Assembly (NCBI RefSeq): GCF_024679245.1
Contig: NC_090176.1
Location: 17,260,293 to 17,324,292 of the forward strand
DNA length: 64,000 nucleotides
DNA from: Pseudorasbora parva
Taxonomy: Eukaryota; Chordata; Actinopteri; Cypriniformes; Gobionidae
Reading direction: 5' to 3'
A model generated the notes under the pieces. It searched no databases. It saw nothing but the letters and a program-made list of their open reading frames with translations, and was not told where the DNA came from. Position numbers and translations under genes: made by a program. Of the stretch, positions 1-43,100 are shown piece after piece. Positions within the stretch are counted from its first letter, which is position 1, and every line of letters starts with the position of its first letter.

Positions 1-330
1 TTTGTAATGAAGTATTTAAAGCTGCTGTTTGTAACTTTTTTTTTTTTACAAAAAGTATTTAATGAGACTGTACAACGAGAACCCTTTTTCCAAACCGTGT
101 TTTCAAACCTGTGCTCCTCCACCGTGATACCTACCAGTCTGGCCTGAAATAGTCCCAATAAAAACACTTACTATAAGTGTACCATAATGCTTCAGGGTAG
201 GACAAAAACAGTGTTTGGAAAGGGATTCATGTACATTCTCATTATATCATTTTTGTTAATCTTCAACACGTTACGAACAGCAGCTTTAAGGGGGGAAAAA
301 GAGGCCGTCTCACGTAGCCTACAGCTAAAC

Positions 331-30436
<30,106 letters not shown>

Positions 30437-30439
30437 GAC

Positions 30440-30448
30440 TTACTTCAT
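30440..30448 (-). promoter_or_regulatory. Two-codon uORF before tmprss3 start
   Basis: On the minus strand ATG AAG TAA ends three bases before the tmprss3 ATG. If transcribed it would be a minimal upstream frame able to reduce initiation at the main start. Confidence 0.4.
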
Positions 30449-30909
30449 GTTAACAGCTCTCAAACATATAGAGTTGATTTTAGATTTGACTAGAGAAAGA
30501 CATAGCAGAAGAATTAAGGAGTAATATGCACATTGTAAAAAGCAGATTACGATGCTGGACGGAACACTCAACACACAGAAGTTCAACGTGTCCAATTTAC
30601 CTGAAATAATGATACAATCCATGTTGTCTGATTATCCTGAAACTTTGTCTTTTAGTTGATCTGTTCATTTTTAGTTCTCTTCTTGTCTTCTTAACTCTCC
30701 CAATTTCACACTGACACAGACTCTTTTAGAGAGGGACATCTGATCGGTGGAGTGCTGAGAGGTAGTGTCGCGGGATCGGATGTCCCAGCATCTCCATCAA
30801 TACAGCTCAGCTTACAGAGAGGCCTGTGGCCCTTATCAAATGCAGAGGTGGATGATGGAGGGGCTTTAAAAATGGACGATTGAAATTGAGATAGAAAAAC
30901 CAAGGAGTT
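30449..30909. other. tmprss3 upstream region; possible 5' exon or promoter
   Basis: No repeat recognised. A minus-strand open stretch at 30903-30706 has no homology I can name and is more likely promoter or untranslated sequence. A TTTTTAAAG run near 30867 could serve as a TATA-like element. Weak evidence only. Confidence 0.3.
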
Positions 30910-31267
30910 GTGTTGTTGTGTTGTGGGAGGTTACTTTACATCTATACTTTACATCCTCTGTCTGAACCACTTAGGCTCGGTGGAAAGGCAGTGAAAAAGG
31001 TAGAGGCTTTTAAATATTTGGGCACTGAGATTGATATATCCTTTAGTCAACATGTGAATGATGTCTATAAGAAGGTTCAACAGCGCTCATTTATTTTGAG
31101 AAGGTAGAAGGGCTTTAATGTAAGACAAGATATTTTGACAGCAGTGTATCGGTCACTTGTTGAATAAGTTAGGAGTTGACCTTTAATACTGTATCCTGAT
31201 TTAACTTCCTCTCAACTGAAAACAAGAAAGACTAACCAGACAGGCATCAAAAATCATCAGATTCAGC

Positions 31268-33913
31268 CAGGCGCGCTGGAAGTCGTTTCATTCCGGGGGG
31301 GCTGAAAGTTGGGTCGGAAAATGTGTCACGTCATTATGTTGTCGGTGGCAACCAGACAGGTGTCTTAGTAGAACCAACCTTTACCGTCAAAGAGCACAGA
31401 TGGACCCACCGCCCCAGATTATTGTTAAATTTAATTACTTGTTAAAACCTGATCATACCATGGGCGTCGGAAGCAAAACTGTGGGTGGTCTCAGAATTTG
31501 TTTTTGCTGGACTAACGTTAGATACAAATATACTGCGGTTTACTAAACAATTGAGTGCGCCAGACAAAATTATGGAAATCTCTGAGTTATTTTCACTGAA
31601 TATAGAGTAGGGGTTTAGAGACGCATGACATCATGAGACGCATGACATCAAGTTTTGACGCAAATCGATCAGAGGTTCAAATCCGCCTTTTGCCGAACTC
31701 GCTCTACTCCCTTTTCACATCACATATCAGATTGGAAAAGCAGTCAAACACCTAATAAGTTTTTCTCGATTAGGTAAACAGACATGTGTTGAATTAGTGA
31801 CGACGATAAAAATGAGTGGGTCCAATATCATTGGTCTTAAAAGTGGGTGAGTCTTGTCCTCACGACACACAATGGTTCCGACCCCATGGATCATACACAG
31901 ACACACGTTAATCATCACTCATAAAGCATTATTTTTATTTGTGTTCATAGGCTACATACAATATACAGCTGCCAGGGCTCTTAGTCCATCATGTGCGCAT
32001 GTTTGGAGATATAATGATTCATAATCACGTTTGTAAAATATCATGTGTCCCGACCTCAGCAGACTGGTGAGACTACATGTTAACGTCCAGCTCACAAACC
32101 TTGTGGATGTCTGAACAGAGTTTGTGTTGGTGTCAAGGTCAGCGTCGTTGTTGTTTTAATACTTTATTTGAGAAGATTTCCTAATTTTACTTTTCTTAAC
32201 GGTGTTAGTAGTAACTTTACTCAAAAAAAGTCTAAAAATGCGTTTCTGCTGCTTATTGCTAACCATGACCAAACGAGAGTGAGCGAGGTGACGTGAGGGT
32301 GACGAAAGCACTTCCTGAGGAATTATTAAAATAATTAAAGGGGGGTGAAACACTCAGTTTCAGTCAAACTCATGTCAATCTTGAGTACCTATAGAGTAGT
32401 ATTGCATCCTTCATATCTCCGAAAAGTCTTTAGTTTTATTATATTTATAAAAGAAACATAGGCTGTACCGAGTCTTTCCGGAAAAAAAACAAGCGGCTGG
32501 ATGCTTATTGTGTGGGCCGAGTTAAAGAATGACGAGCGCACACAAAGATGTATCGTCCTCAAGCGTGGAGAAGAAAACCCTACCCTAAATCAGATTCAAC
32601 TAATACAGATATGATCCAGAATCAGATTCGGAGGCTGAAATAAATTGAACAGGAGAGACAGCAACAGCAGGACGTCCGTCTCTGTGGTATGTACTGTATT
32701 TAGTGGCCTGTCAACATTTGTGTGTGTTTACTCGCAGTTTATGAGGACATGATTCAGTTTATGGACTATTGTGTGCGACTAAACCTTAGCAGTAGCAAGC
32801 AAAACGGTTTTGCACGTCAGACTAGTGTAACGTTATACATAGAACAACAATGGAGTAACCGTTAGCGCATTTGAATGACGAAGCACGCTTTGTGAGAACG
32901 CTTGGTTTATGTTTGGGTGGTTTTACAATAAACAAACTGACACCTATAGTGGTCAGCTAAACAAATGTATTTAAACACACACCATAGATCGCATGCTCCA
33001 TTGATAAATTAACTAACGTTATTATACACGATTGTGTCGTTTACTGATGTTTACTCACGTGACGATAGCCAACAACAGACATTTGAAGCAGTTTTACTTA
33101 CCGCCTGCTTCTTAAGCAGGGCCGCGAACCTTTATCGTCACTGCTCCATCAAAAACACACTTCTTTGGTAAACTGTTGATTTTGTGAAGTCCTGTGACAG
33201 CAGTGACCGTGGAGATCCTCTTTTGCGACGGAAGCGTATGTTGTGACGCTTCTCGTCCTTTCTGTGTTCAAATCGGTTCAAATGCAGCGCTGCCTTCCCG
33301 GAATGCTGTGCTGAAGCGTTGAAGTCGCTTGACATCAGCCATAGGAATAAAGTGAAGTGCTGTGCGACATAAGTGTTGCACAGACGACTGGATCTGCACC
33401 TGAGCGAGTGTTTATGGGCGCCGTGCGTTTGCTCTTTAGCTCTGATCACACGTGCGTGCGCACCCTTCCGGGAGAAGAGCCTGTACGGCCCATACAAGGA
33501 CCTTCTGCTCTGTCGACGTCAAGCCGACCCATACTCGAATAAAACTCTTTAAAACTTGTGAGAAACCGGAAGGAGTATTTTTAAAACAGAAATACTCCAT
33601 CAAACGTCCAACTTAGTTTTTGAAACTTTGTCTATGTTTAGGATGGGAATCCAAGTCTTTAACAGTGTAAAAAGCTCAGTATGCTTGAAACAGCATTTCA
33701 ACCCCCTTTAATCATTAGTTTATATCTTATTCACTGCCCATTATTTTAATCCCATATCAAACACATTATGTTATATCAGTCTATTTTAATTTATTTTATT
33801 TCATTTCATGTTTTAAATACAATATAATTTTGGTCCACAGCCCCCCACCAGGGGGCTGATACTATAACGAGGGGGGCGGCAGCCCCCGCTGCACCCCCCT
33901 TCCCGCGCTACTG
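31268..33913. mobile_element. hAT-like element with 8-bp target duplication GATTCAGC
   Basis: The LINE sequence is interrupted with GATTCAGC at 31260-31267 and again at 33914-33921. Element ends are CAGGCGCGCTGGAAG and CTTCCCGCGCTACTG, imperfect inverted repeats with CAG/CTG tips. It contains the TTAA element at 32339-33707 and no intact transposase. Confidence 0.78.
32339..33707. mobile_element. TTAA-flanked GGGGGGTGAAA element, copy B (complete)
   Basis: Bounded by TTAA at 32335-32338 and 33708-33711. Ends AGGGGGGTGAAACACTCAG and GCATTTCAACCCCCT. At 1.37 kb it is the longest of the three copies. The exact TTAA duplication fits piggyBac or Kolobok type integration. Frames are broken. Confidence 0.85.
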
Positions 33914-34078
33914 GATTCAGCTTTTAGTCCTGTATAAATGAGCAGAAAAAAGAAAAGGTTCCATCGTCCCTAATTCCACTCATCCTTTGTATCCCTCTTT
34001 TCGATTTAGAGCTCCTTTGGTCAAAAAGAAAGCTTACAGGAAGTCCTTCTGCAATTTCTATTTTGAATAAGTCCAAAT

Positions 34079-34498
34079 TAGCCTGACAATCCAGACCCAT
34101 ATAGAGATGAAGTTGGGAACACACCGGTGGCAGGGCTCAATCTGAGAGGCAGGATAAATGGTTGTCTTCCAAAGTCCCTCTACACGCAATAGGATAGCGC
34201 TACAACCAATCAGAGCAACGAAGAAGGTGAAGCGGAGCTCTTTGATAGATTAAACTTCTGCTGTATCCGGTTGGCAAACCTCACAACACATTTTCCCTTC
34301 TTAAAAAATGACTTAACTCCAAGTCTTCTAGAGTCGCGGCCATAGCCGATTCGAAAGAGCTTGTTTTTTTGTGTTTTTTTTAACCACAGCAACTCTGACC
34401 TGGGCAGTTTTTCCAGCTCGCAAGCCAACGGAGAGTTTCTAGACGACCTGGCTGAAAATTAGGTTTGGCTGCTGGGTGTGTCTAGATTTCTAGGCTAA
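34079..34498. mobile_element. hAT-type MITE, second copy of the 18103 family
   Basis: Ends TAGCCTGACAATCCAGACC and GTCTAGATTTCTAGGCTA(A). Flanks GTCCAAAT (34071-34078) and GACCAAAT (34499-34506) agree at 7 of 8 bases, an aged target duplication. Confidence 0.82.
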
Positions 34499-34506
34499 GA
34501 CCAAAT

Positions 34507-37006
34507 AGTCATATTAGTGGGCTATGTTGTATTTTAGTTTTTGTTTATTTTTATTCTTTTACATATTCTTAGAGTAGTTTTGTTTTGTTTGATGTGTGTA
34601 ATTTTTATTGGGTATATGTGAGCCTTTATAAGAAAATATATAGACATTTCCATCAACAAATCACTTATGGATGAATAATAAAGTAATTTGAACTGAATTG
34701 AAAAGATAATGATTAATTCTGAAGAAATGAAAATGTACATTAATATTGATATTTTAGGGTAATTTGCAAAGACCAGGACCAGAAAAATGAAAAGTGAACA
34801 AAATAGTATTACTTATTTGTTTGAGTTTATTTTCAGCATTTGTTTGTGGGTTAAATCTCACTTACATTTGCATAACACAATGCAAATCTGAGCACAATGC
34901 TGATAGAAAAAAAAACTAAGTTTGAGAGTTGACATGGCAACTTTTTTTAGGTTAAAAATAATGAACAGATATGAATATATGCAGGCTGAATGTTATATTA
35001 ACCTTGTGCACTCAACAGTCTCAGATCACACCTGAAATTCTCAAAACCTGTACATCCTCCACATCATAGTAACATTTGCAAATCATAAAATCAATTTCTC
35101 ATTATTTTGAGCAAATTTTAAATCCTTTGGTACATTCATGCAATCGATTATGTAGAATTTCCTGCCGTTTCCTACATTATTAATTGCTTATGTCATGTTG
35201 ATCAAAATGTATTGGTTCTCTGCTAGTCTTACCCCTTAAATCATCTAGGCCAGGGCTATTCAAATCTTACCCTGGAGGGCCAATGCGCTGCAGAGTTTAG
35301 CTCCAACCCTGATCAAACACACCCACCTGTGATTTTCTAATGATCCTGGAGACATTGATTAGCAAGTTCAGGTGTGTTTGATTAGGGTTGGAGCTAAACT
35401 CTGCACCGCATTGGCCCTCCAGGGTAAGATTTGAATAGCCCTGATCTAGGCATTAGTTCCCTCAACTAATTTCTCAAGTAGTTCATAGTATTAGAGACAT
35501 TTCTATTAGACTTTTTTTTGGTAAATGTGTCCTGAATTGATGAATTGCAGAGGTGAATTCTGAATTTCACTAATAAAGGAAAATGTAAAGGTCTAGATCA
35601 AACAATGATCCACCAGTTCTCTGAAAAAGTTTACAGGTGCATCTCATGAAGCATAATTTGGCAAGCAAAACAAATTCTGACATTGGAATAACAAGAAGGA
35701 AACAAACCGGTTCAACAGCTGAGAAGATGAAGAGGAGTAAGAATGTGCGGTGGCAGTGTTACGGAGGCAAAACAGTGGAAGAGAGAAAAGATTGTATACG
35801 TTTTTGATGTAATAAGGACCACTATTGTGAACCGTGTTCTAAAGTGTCACCTTAAAATGGCTGAGGCAGGCGAAATGGCGTGTCCTTAATCATTCAGAGA
35901 TTAGTAAACAGACAATTTGTCTGTTTAATGCTCACTAATCCTGTACACTTACAGTAATGCTATTACAGTAGTCCACTTGCATTTTACATTATACAGTAAA
36001 TATACTTTATAGAGTATATAAAATGCTAAATATACATTATAGAGTATATTTAATTTTAGTAAATTTACTTTATATTTATATAGGCTTGTAATTTTCTTTA
36101 TATCACAATGACATTGTACTCTAATTTGACCAACAAGAAGCAGTGAATCCATTCCAGTCTCTTGCAATCAATATCCCACATTAGATTAAAATTTTAAACA
36201 TATAATTAGATAGACAATAAATAAATAAATACATACATAAATATTTATACATTCATTATATACAATAATTATGTAAAAATAGATGTCATTTCATAATAAA
36301 TATGTCACATTCACAGGTCATTTTTCAATTTAAATTTGAAATAATTAAACAATATATTAGTATAGTCAGTATGTGTAAAAACATTTTTTTAGTATGTTAA
36401 AAATAAATGACTTGTGCATAATTCCCAGCCTACTTTTACCAGGCAAGTTCTATGACATCCCAAGCTTGGGTGACATTTTAAAATAACACTTGTTGACAGA
36501 ATAGTTAACACAAAAAAAAGTGCAAAAAAAGGGACGTGCTAACATGTTCTATAAATAATTTCAGCGGGTTTACTAGCGCACACTACTAGCCACATAATTA
36601 GCCCAGCCACCACTGGGGTTTACAAAGCCTATTTATATATAGGCGAGGTCACAGTTTTCATTTCTCAGAAATACTTTGAAGTGACTTCCGCAAGTCCATT
36701 GTACTTGGTACATTTTCATCTTTAAACCAAACTTGGATTCCCAGGCGACAAAGGATAAATCCCGTCTGGCTAGCACACTTCCTATAATGTTTACATTTTA
36801 GGTCAGGTCTTTTGTGGCTGTTCGAACACATTCGGCCACATGAGCATCTACACTATGGAAGCATTTTGGTTAATGTGTTTCTCACTACCACTGGTTGAAG
36901 CGGACAAGCTTAAAAAGTTTTAAACCCCTTTTACACCTGTATTTAGTGTCGTCCACTTATGATCCGATCGACCAAAATGCATCTTAATACCAGGTGTAAC
37001 ATGGCC
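34507..37006. other. Intergenic, 3' side of the FGF gene
   Basis: AT-rich sequence with no supported exon apart from the MITE at 35251-35443. It should include the FGF 3' untranslated region, but no strong poly(A) signal was found near the stop. Confidence 0.5.
35251..35443. mobile_element. Palindromic hAT-type MITE with 8-bp duplication ATCTAGGC
   Basis: Near-perfect inverted arms of about 35 bp from CAGGGCTATTCAAATCTTAC to its complement GTAAGATTTGAATAGCCCTG. ATCTAGGC at 35243-35250 and 35444-35451 is an exact 8-bp target duplication. Confidence 0.95.
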
Positions 37007-37195
37007 TTAGTGTGTTAAGGGTTTGCGAAGAAGGAAGTGTGTGCTGGCCTTGTGGCGGCCCACCTTGTTGCCTTTTCTCAGCTTCCCTTGCTGTGACAGA
37101 GCCAGGAAAAACCCAGGGTGGCCCAGAGAGGAGTATGTGTTGTAGTGATTTTCTTCCATCTGCTCTTTAAACAGGCATTCATTTGAGAACTTCTT
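37007..37195 (-). CDS. FGF gene last coding exon (core C-terminal half)
   Basis: After acceptor GTCGTAG it reads KKFSNECLFKEQ, NHYNTYSS, FFLALSQQGKLRKGNKVG and HKASTHFLLRKPLTH, then a stop. It carries the heparin-binding basic stretch and terminal THFL typical of FGFs. The acceptor is TAGAAG, so use of the second AG would drop one Lys. No long open frame flags this exon. Confidence 0.92.
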   Translation of the reverse strand, partial: KKFSNECLFKEQMEENHYNTYSSLGHPGFFLALSQQGKLRKGNKVGRHKASTHFLLRKPLTH

Positions 37196-40100
37196 CTACG
37201 ACAAAGAAGATATTTAAATTTTACGTTTACTTTTGTAAAGGTTTCATTTTTTCAGGTTGCACTTGAAAGCAATGTGATTATACTTTTCAAAGAGCCTAAA
37301 TTACTACACTGTAAAAATGTTTTGCCTTAAACTGGTTGCCTTAAAATTGAGTTAATACAATGAACATTTTTGAGAACTTGAACCTTTATTAAAATATTAT
37401 TAAAAGATGCTGTAAGCATATTGGGTAATTGTGTCTTTTATTTCTGATGACGCAGTGAAACATGCCAAATTGTGCTATTTTTATGATTCATCACATTTTT
37501 ATGCGGTTCAGATACAATAATATTTTGAGTTTCTATTTGTTAAACCAATTTCCTTCATTGTATCAACTCAATTTTTTATTATCAATGAACTCAATTTTAA
37601 GGCAACCAGTTTACTTACTTTTTTAAGTTAAACCAACAATTTTTTTTTATAGTGTATTATCTCATGTAGACATAAGATTATGAGAAGTCTTTTCTCACCA
37701 TTCCATGTGCAATTCCTTCCTGGTTCATGCACAAATACAGCTCACTCTTCACACCACGGATACCCACTATGCCCGGCCTCATAGCAAACACTCTCAGCAA
37801 GCCTTAAAGACAACAAGAGAATGAAGAAAAACTCACTGAATAGAAATGAAAGAAATGGGTACAATCTAAAGAAGATAAATATGTGCAAATGTGTTATATT
37901 TTCTCTGAGAGTTATGAGGCATATAAATCATACTGTACTCTGAAGGCTCATGAACGCCCCACACACTGCCGTTTGTCAGAATCTGTAGGTGAAAACCAAT
38001 CCCAACACGGCAATACAGGAGCTGATGCGTGGGGAGACCTTGGGCTGGATTAGACTCGTCTACGGCTGCTGGGATATTCAAAGAGCAAAAATATTAACAT
38101 CTGAAATCAGCTGACTCAAGAGAGTGATGTTTTTTCTTAAATATTTTGTGATCATTTGTTTTCTTTTTATTTAGTCATATATTGAGAATAAAAGTATTAT
38201 AACGTTATAACAAACCAGTAATCATTACATGCATATCATTTTGTACAAATTATTCCCCTGCCAACTGTCTGGGGTTGCGTGTGTAAGCAGCACAGAGATG
38301 GAGGAGAATCACAATAAGTGTTTTCACGAGTTCACAAAAATAATCATTTAGAATAAAAGGTCTGTGTATTTGCCGTGCTTTCCGAGGGGAGAGCCCCGAG
38401 CTCGGAATGTTGGCCCAAGAGCAGCTACTCCCACCATATCTCTGGTTGGGATAGGAACCGGCCGATGGGAGGGAGAGGGGGTGGTGTTGGAATGCAGAAA
38501 ACGGTCAAGGGACATATTTATAGGCTTCATCTTGTTGGATTTGTTAGGCAGTTTAAAACTAGGTAGATTTCCGAACTTTACACAACATAACATCAACAAG
38601 GATGGATGGCGGGAGAATACACACAGACTAACGAGTCAACTAATAAGACCACAGGTGAACTAAATGATAAGATACACTGGGAAACAAAGAAAGAAAAACA
38701 AAACAATGAAACAACTCTGACACCAACACACGCAGCTCACATTTTTTTGCTATCAGCGGAATGTTATCAGCATGCGTCACAGATCTGTCCTTGTGTCTTT
38801 GATTACTAGGCTGTGCATACTGTATGCTGAAGATCCAGTGCATGGATGTCACAGACTGAATTTGTCACTGTTGCCATGCTGCGAACACGTCAATGGTCTC
38901 AAAGAAAATCTCTATGATTTCAGCATGTTTGCATTAAACGTCATGCATATAACAAACTTGAACAAACTTGAACAATGTGTAAAGTTATGAATTTTGGCTA
39001 TGTTCGGAATAGCATACTACCTCACTGCTGTTACTATTGCTGCACTCTACAAAAAAAACAAAAAATTCAGGCCCCAATTGCATGAATTCACAGAAAATCA
39101 TTTCGGCCAACCGGAACATTTAGATGTGATCAGAATTTTTTTTGACTGTGTGTAGGTACATCTAGGTAGTTGCTAGGCAACGTGGGGGAGAGGACGCTGG
39201 CGTTGTCTGTTCGCCGCTTCTCCACCCACAACAAATCATGTTAATGTACTATTAGATTTACATTTTATTTTATGTCCTTATGTTTGTGACTAGTCTAACA
39301 GTCAGAGCTACAATTGGGACTGTTGCTGATTGCTGGCAGCCACTGAGAGGTCGTTGAGAGGTCGTTGTTCGTCGTTTCGCCGTTTTCAACCGCTTCTCTA
39401 ATGTTTACGTTTGAATTGCTGCGGTTGGTTTCTGGTTTGGAGGACATTTGATGTTTCTCGCCGCGGGTGCTCACTGGTGGTCTCCCTTGGGCTTGGGCTG
39501 CATGGTGGCTGAAGTTTGCACCGGGCTAGCATCATCCGGGCTCTCGTCGTCGGCGTCCGGCATGATGTTGGGATGTTCTGCTTCTCGGCTGCGCCGCTGT
39601 TCCGTCCTGCATTGCGACCGTGGAGCGGCTTGGACATCTGCGCCGGCCCCGGTGTGTCCACAGAAGTGCCCGGAGGAATGTTCTGCCTCCTGCATGGTGC
39701 TGCAGCGATCCCCATCGTTTGAATCATCATGAAGAAGACCCATCATCTGGTCTTCAGCTGTCATGCCTCGGCGATGTCATCGGGACACTGCCGCTGGGAG
39801 AAATCTGAAACATGGAGTGGACCACAGTGTGCTGCGGAGCTAACAGTGTGCTGCGGAGCTAACAGAGACTTCCACCATCAGCTGTTTTCTGTCCACCATC
39901 AGCTCTGTTTCTGTCCACCATCAGCTCTGTTTCTGTTCACCATCAGCTCTGTTTCTGTTCACCATCAGCTCTGTTTCTGTTCACCATCAGCTCTGTTTCT
40001 GTTCTGTTTTCTGTGTTGGTTGATTGTTTGTAGTATTCTATATTTTTACTTGTTATTCATTTTTTGTTGTTTTGTTGTTATTAGTTCTAAGAACAACAAC

Positions 40101-43100
40101 ATGCGGCAAGAAATTCTCTCATATTACACTACCAGTGTAACAAATGTCTAATGGAGGCAGGGTTTGGATGAACCTAAGTTCAGTTACTTTTATTGAAAAG
40201 TTAACATAAATCAAAATCATAAACATAAAAAAACCAAACAAAAGACTTGACTCAACCTGAGCTTTACTTGACATGAACAAACACTCACCAACAGCGGGTT
40301 ACATTGACACTAACAGACCAAGACTTTAGCAAACACGAGGGCTTAAATACACAAGGGCTAATGACAAGACAAGGGACACCTGTGAACAATGATCAACCCA
40401 TAAACCGATGACAACATGACACAGGAACAGGAGGCAGGAACACACGAGGGCATTGAATCACATCACAATAGACCACATGACGAAACTAGGAAGTGCGTGA
40501 CAAAACATGACAGTGAACATGAAAACCTTAAAACATGAAACCAACACCAAAACACCCTGTGACAACCAGCAGCCTGAAACGTTGTTACAAGGCAGGATGG
40601 ATCCATGCTTTCATGTTGTTTACAGCAAATTCTGACTGCTGAACGTTGCAGCAGAAATCCAAACTCATCAGACCAGGCAGTGTTTTTCCAGTCTTCTATA
40701 ATTCTGTTGTATCTTGTGGTTATTTGAGTTACTGTTTTCTTGCTATCAGCTTGAACCAGTCTGGTCATTCTCCTTTGACCTCTGGCATCAACAAGACAAT
40801 GTTGTCTTGTTGATGCCAAGACAATTTTTTGCCCCCACACAACTCACTGGATATTTTCTCTACTTCAGACCACTCTCTGAAAAGCATAAAGATGTTTGTG
40901 TGTGAAAATCGCAGTAAATCAGCAGTTTCTGAAATACTCAGACCAGCCCGTCTGGCACCAACAACCACGCCATGTTCAAAGTCACTTAAATCACATTTCC
41001 TCCCCATTCTGATGCTCAGTTTGAACTTCAGCAGAGTACCTTAACCATGTCTACATGTCTAAATGCATTGAGGTGCTATTAAATAGCAGAATAAAATATT
41101 TAAGTGGTAAATAAGTAAATGACCGCAGTGTGTTGCTCTCCAATATCCTAAGGAGCTGTAAAACAGTGAGAGATCTCGAGGCAGGCGCGGCGCTGAGTTG
41201 TGGCAGCCGCATAGCTTATGACGCGACGCGAGCTCTTATTACAAACAAAAACAGCAGAATAAAATATATAACTTGTAAATAAGTCCATGATCGCAGTGTG
41301 TTGCTCTCCTGCACCGTTCTGGATCTGTAAAACAGTGAGAGATCTCGAGGCAGGCGCAACGCTAAGTTGTGACAGGCGCAACGCTTATGACGCGACACAA
41401 GCTCTTATTACAAACAAAAATAGCAGAATAAAATATATAAGTGGTAAATAAGTCCATGATCTCAGTGTGTTGCTCTCCTGCATCGTTCTGGAGCTGTAAA
41501 AACAGTGAGAGATCTCGAGGCAGGTGTGACGCTATGTTTTGCCTGGCGCGACGCAGATGGTTGTAATTTTCCTTACGCTCTTATTACAAACACAAATAGC
41601 AGAATAAAATATATAAGTGGTAAATAAGTCCATGATTGCAGTGTGCTGCTCTCCTGCATCGTTCTATGTAAGGAGCTGTAAAACAGTGAGAGATCTCGAG
41701 GCAGCTAGGCGCGACGCTTAGATGATGCGACATGCGCTCTAGCTACAAACTAAAATAGCGCCGTAAAATATAATTTAACATGGTAAATAAGACCCCCCAA
41801 CCCCCCTCAGTTCATGAGAGCGGCTATAGCAGTCCATAACACAGCAAGCGGACACCATTAGAATGTGTTTTTAACATATCTAACATACGTTTTTACGTCT
41901 ACCTCCACTACTACACATTCGCTAATGTAGTGTCTGTGTCCTAAAGTCCACAAATTAGATCCAATGTGCTGTTTCCAGGAGGGAAAGCTAAACAATCGCA
42001 CTCAATTTGCGATTCGGTTTGCACGCCGGTCGTGAGTGCGATTATGACAGTTAATGACACAACATGCGTTCACCATTGTAACTTTTTTTTAGCTGAACTT
42101 GTTCTACTTTTAGAACTAAAAGCATCAATTTCCTATACAACACAGTATCGACAGCGGCTCCCGTGACCTAAAGTCCCAAAATGTATTGCGTTGCTTACAT
42201 CATGGTCCCAGACTGGGAATGCATCGACGTCACTTTCCCGCCATAACACCCCCTCAGCCGAGGGTGAGTGGCAGAAGAGCTGCTACGTGACTGGAGTTAA
42301 TGGAGGAAAACACGAGTAGAGCAAACGATCCTTACAACTTAAAGATTCAGTGATCCATGGATAATGTAGCCTGACATGGTCATACTCAATTCGAATTGCC
42401 CGACCTAAAAATGTTGTGGGCGGGGCTAAGTTCGGCTGGCATCCAGGCTATGGATAATGCAGCCAGGAATCGTGTTTTCCTGACATTTTTAGGAGCCTCA
42501 TTTCGACATTAATGTTTATAACTGTCATTCATTACATTTTTCAAGTAAATCCCGCATGTATATGTGGATGGGTCAGTGTTTTGGGTGGTAATACACTTTA
42601 TATTCACTAAAAGCTGTCACTCATTCAATAAACGCAATCTCTCAAAGTTCTGCAGTGACGTTGGTATACAATGAATCTCTTATTTTCACAATGTCTGCAC
42701 TTACAGAGGATTGACGCGCATGTTTAACTGAACTCAGCACCTGGACAAATGCTCGAGCGGTGAGTGATTCCAAATACAACAACTGTGATTGGCCAATTCC
42801 GTTGTAGAAGTCTACAAACATGTCATGGCTACATTACTCACCGAGGCGAAAACACGTTGAAAATGTAATCATTTGACGAGTGCAAATATAGATACAGACT
42901 GGATCTTTTGCTAGATCCTTTTTGCTGATAATATGCAATTATTATGAATTCTTACAGAGAATTACAGATCACAGACAAGCAGTTATGGACAGTTATTTTA
43001 CTCTAAAAGCAGAAGCAGCAGCAGGTGGCAGTAGTTTGAGTGAGAAAATTACACATTATTATCAAGTCCATCTCAAGCTCAGAAAAGCGATGTCTATGCG

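Larger units (their letters stand above)
30910..34078 (+). mobile_element. LINE remnant, split by a hAT-like insertion
   Basis: The frame 30910-31107 reads LRLGGKAVKKVEAFKYLGTE and CKKVQQRSFILRR-like sequence typical of the region after the reverse transcriptase of fish LINEs. Homology resumes after the insertion at 33914 with SHPLYP-like and RAPLVKKKA-like sequence in broken frame. Heavily decayed. Confidence 0.7.
38069..41000. other. FGF intron 1, 3' part
   Basis: No exon supported. Contains a GC-richer stretch at 39200-39850 of unknown origin with several overlapping open frames, the 22-bp tandem repeat at 39871-40001 and a Tc1 remnant from about 40560. Confidence 0.45.

Noticed and set aside
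31663..31700. tRNA-like B box (GGTTCAAATCC)
   Set aside because: No A box, no cloverleaf arms and no acceptor stem could be paired around it.
39398..39764. Several overlapping GC-rich open frames of about 95-110 residues
   Set aside because: Frames are open on both strands at once, which reflects GC-rich composition. No domain or splice logic supports any of them.
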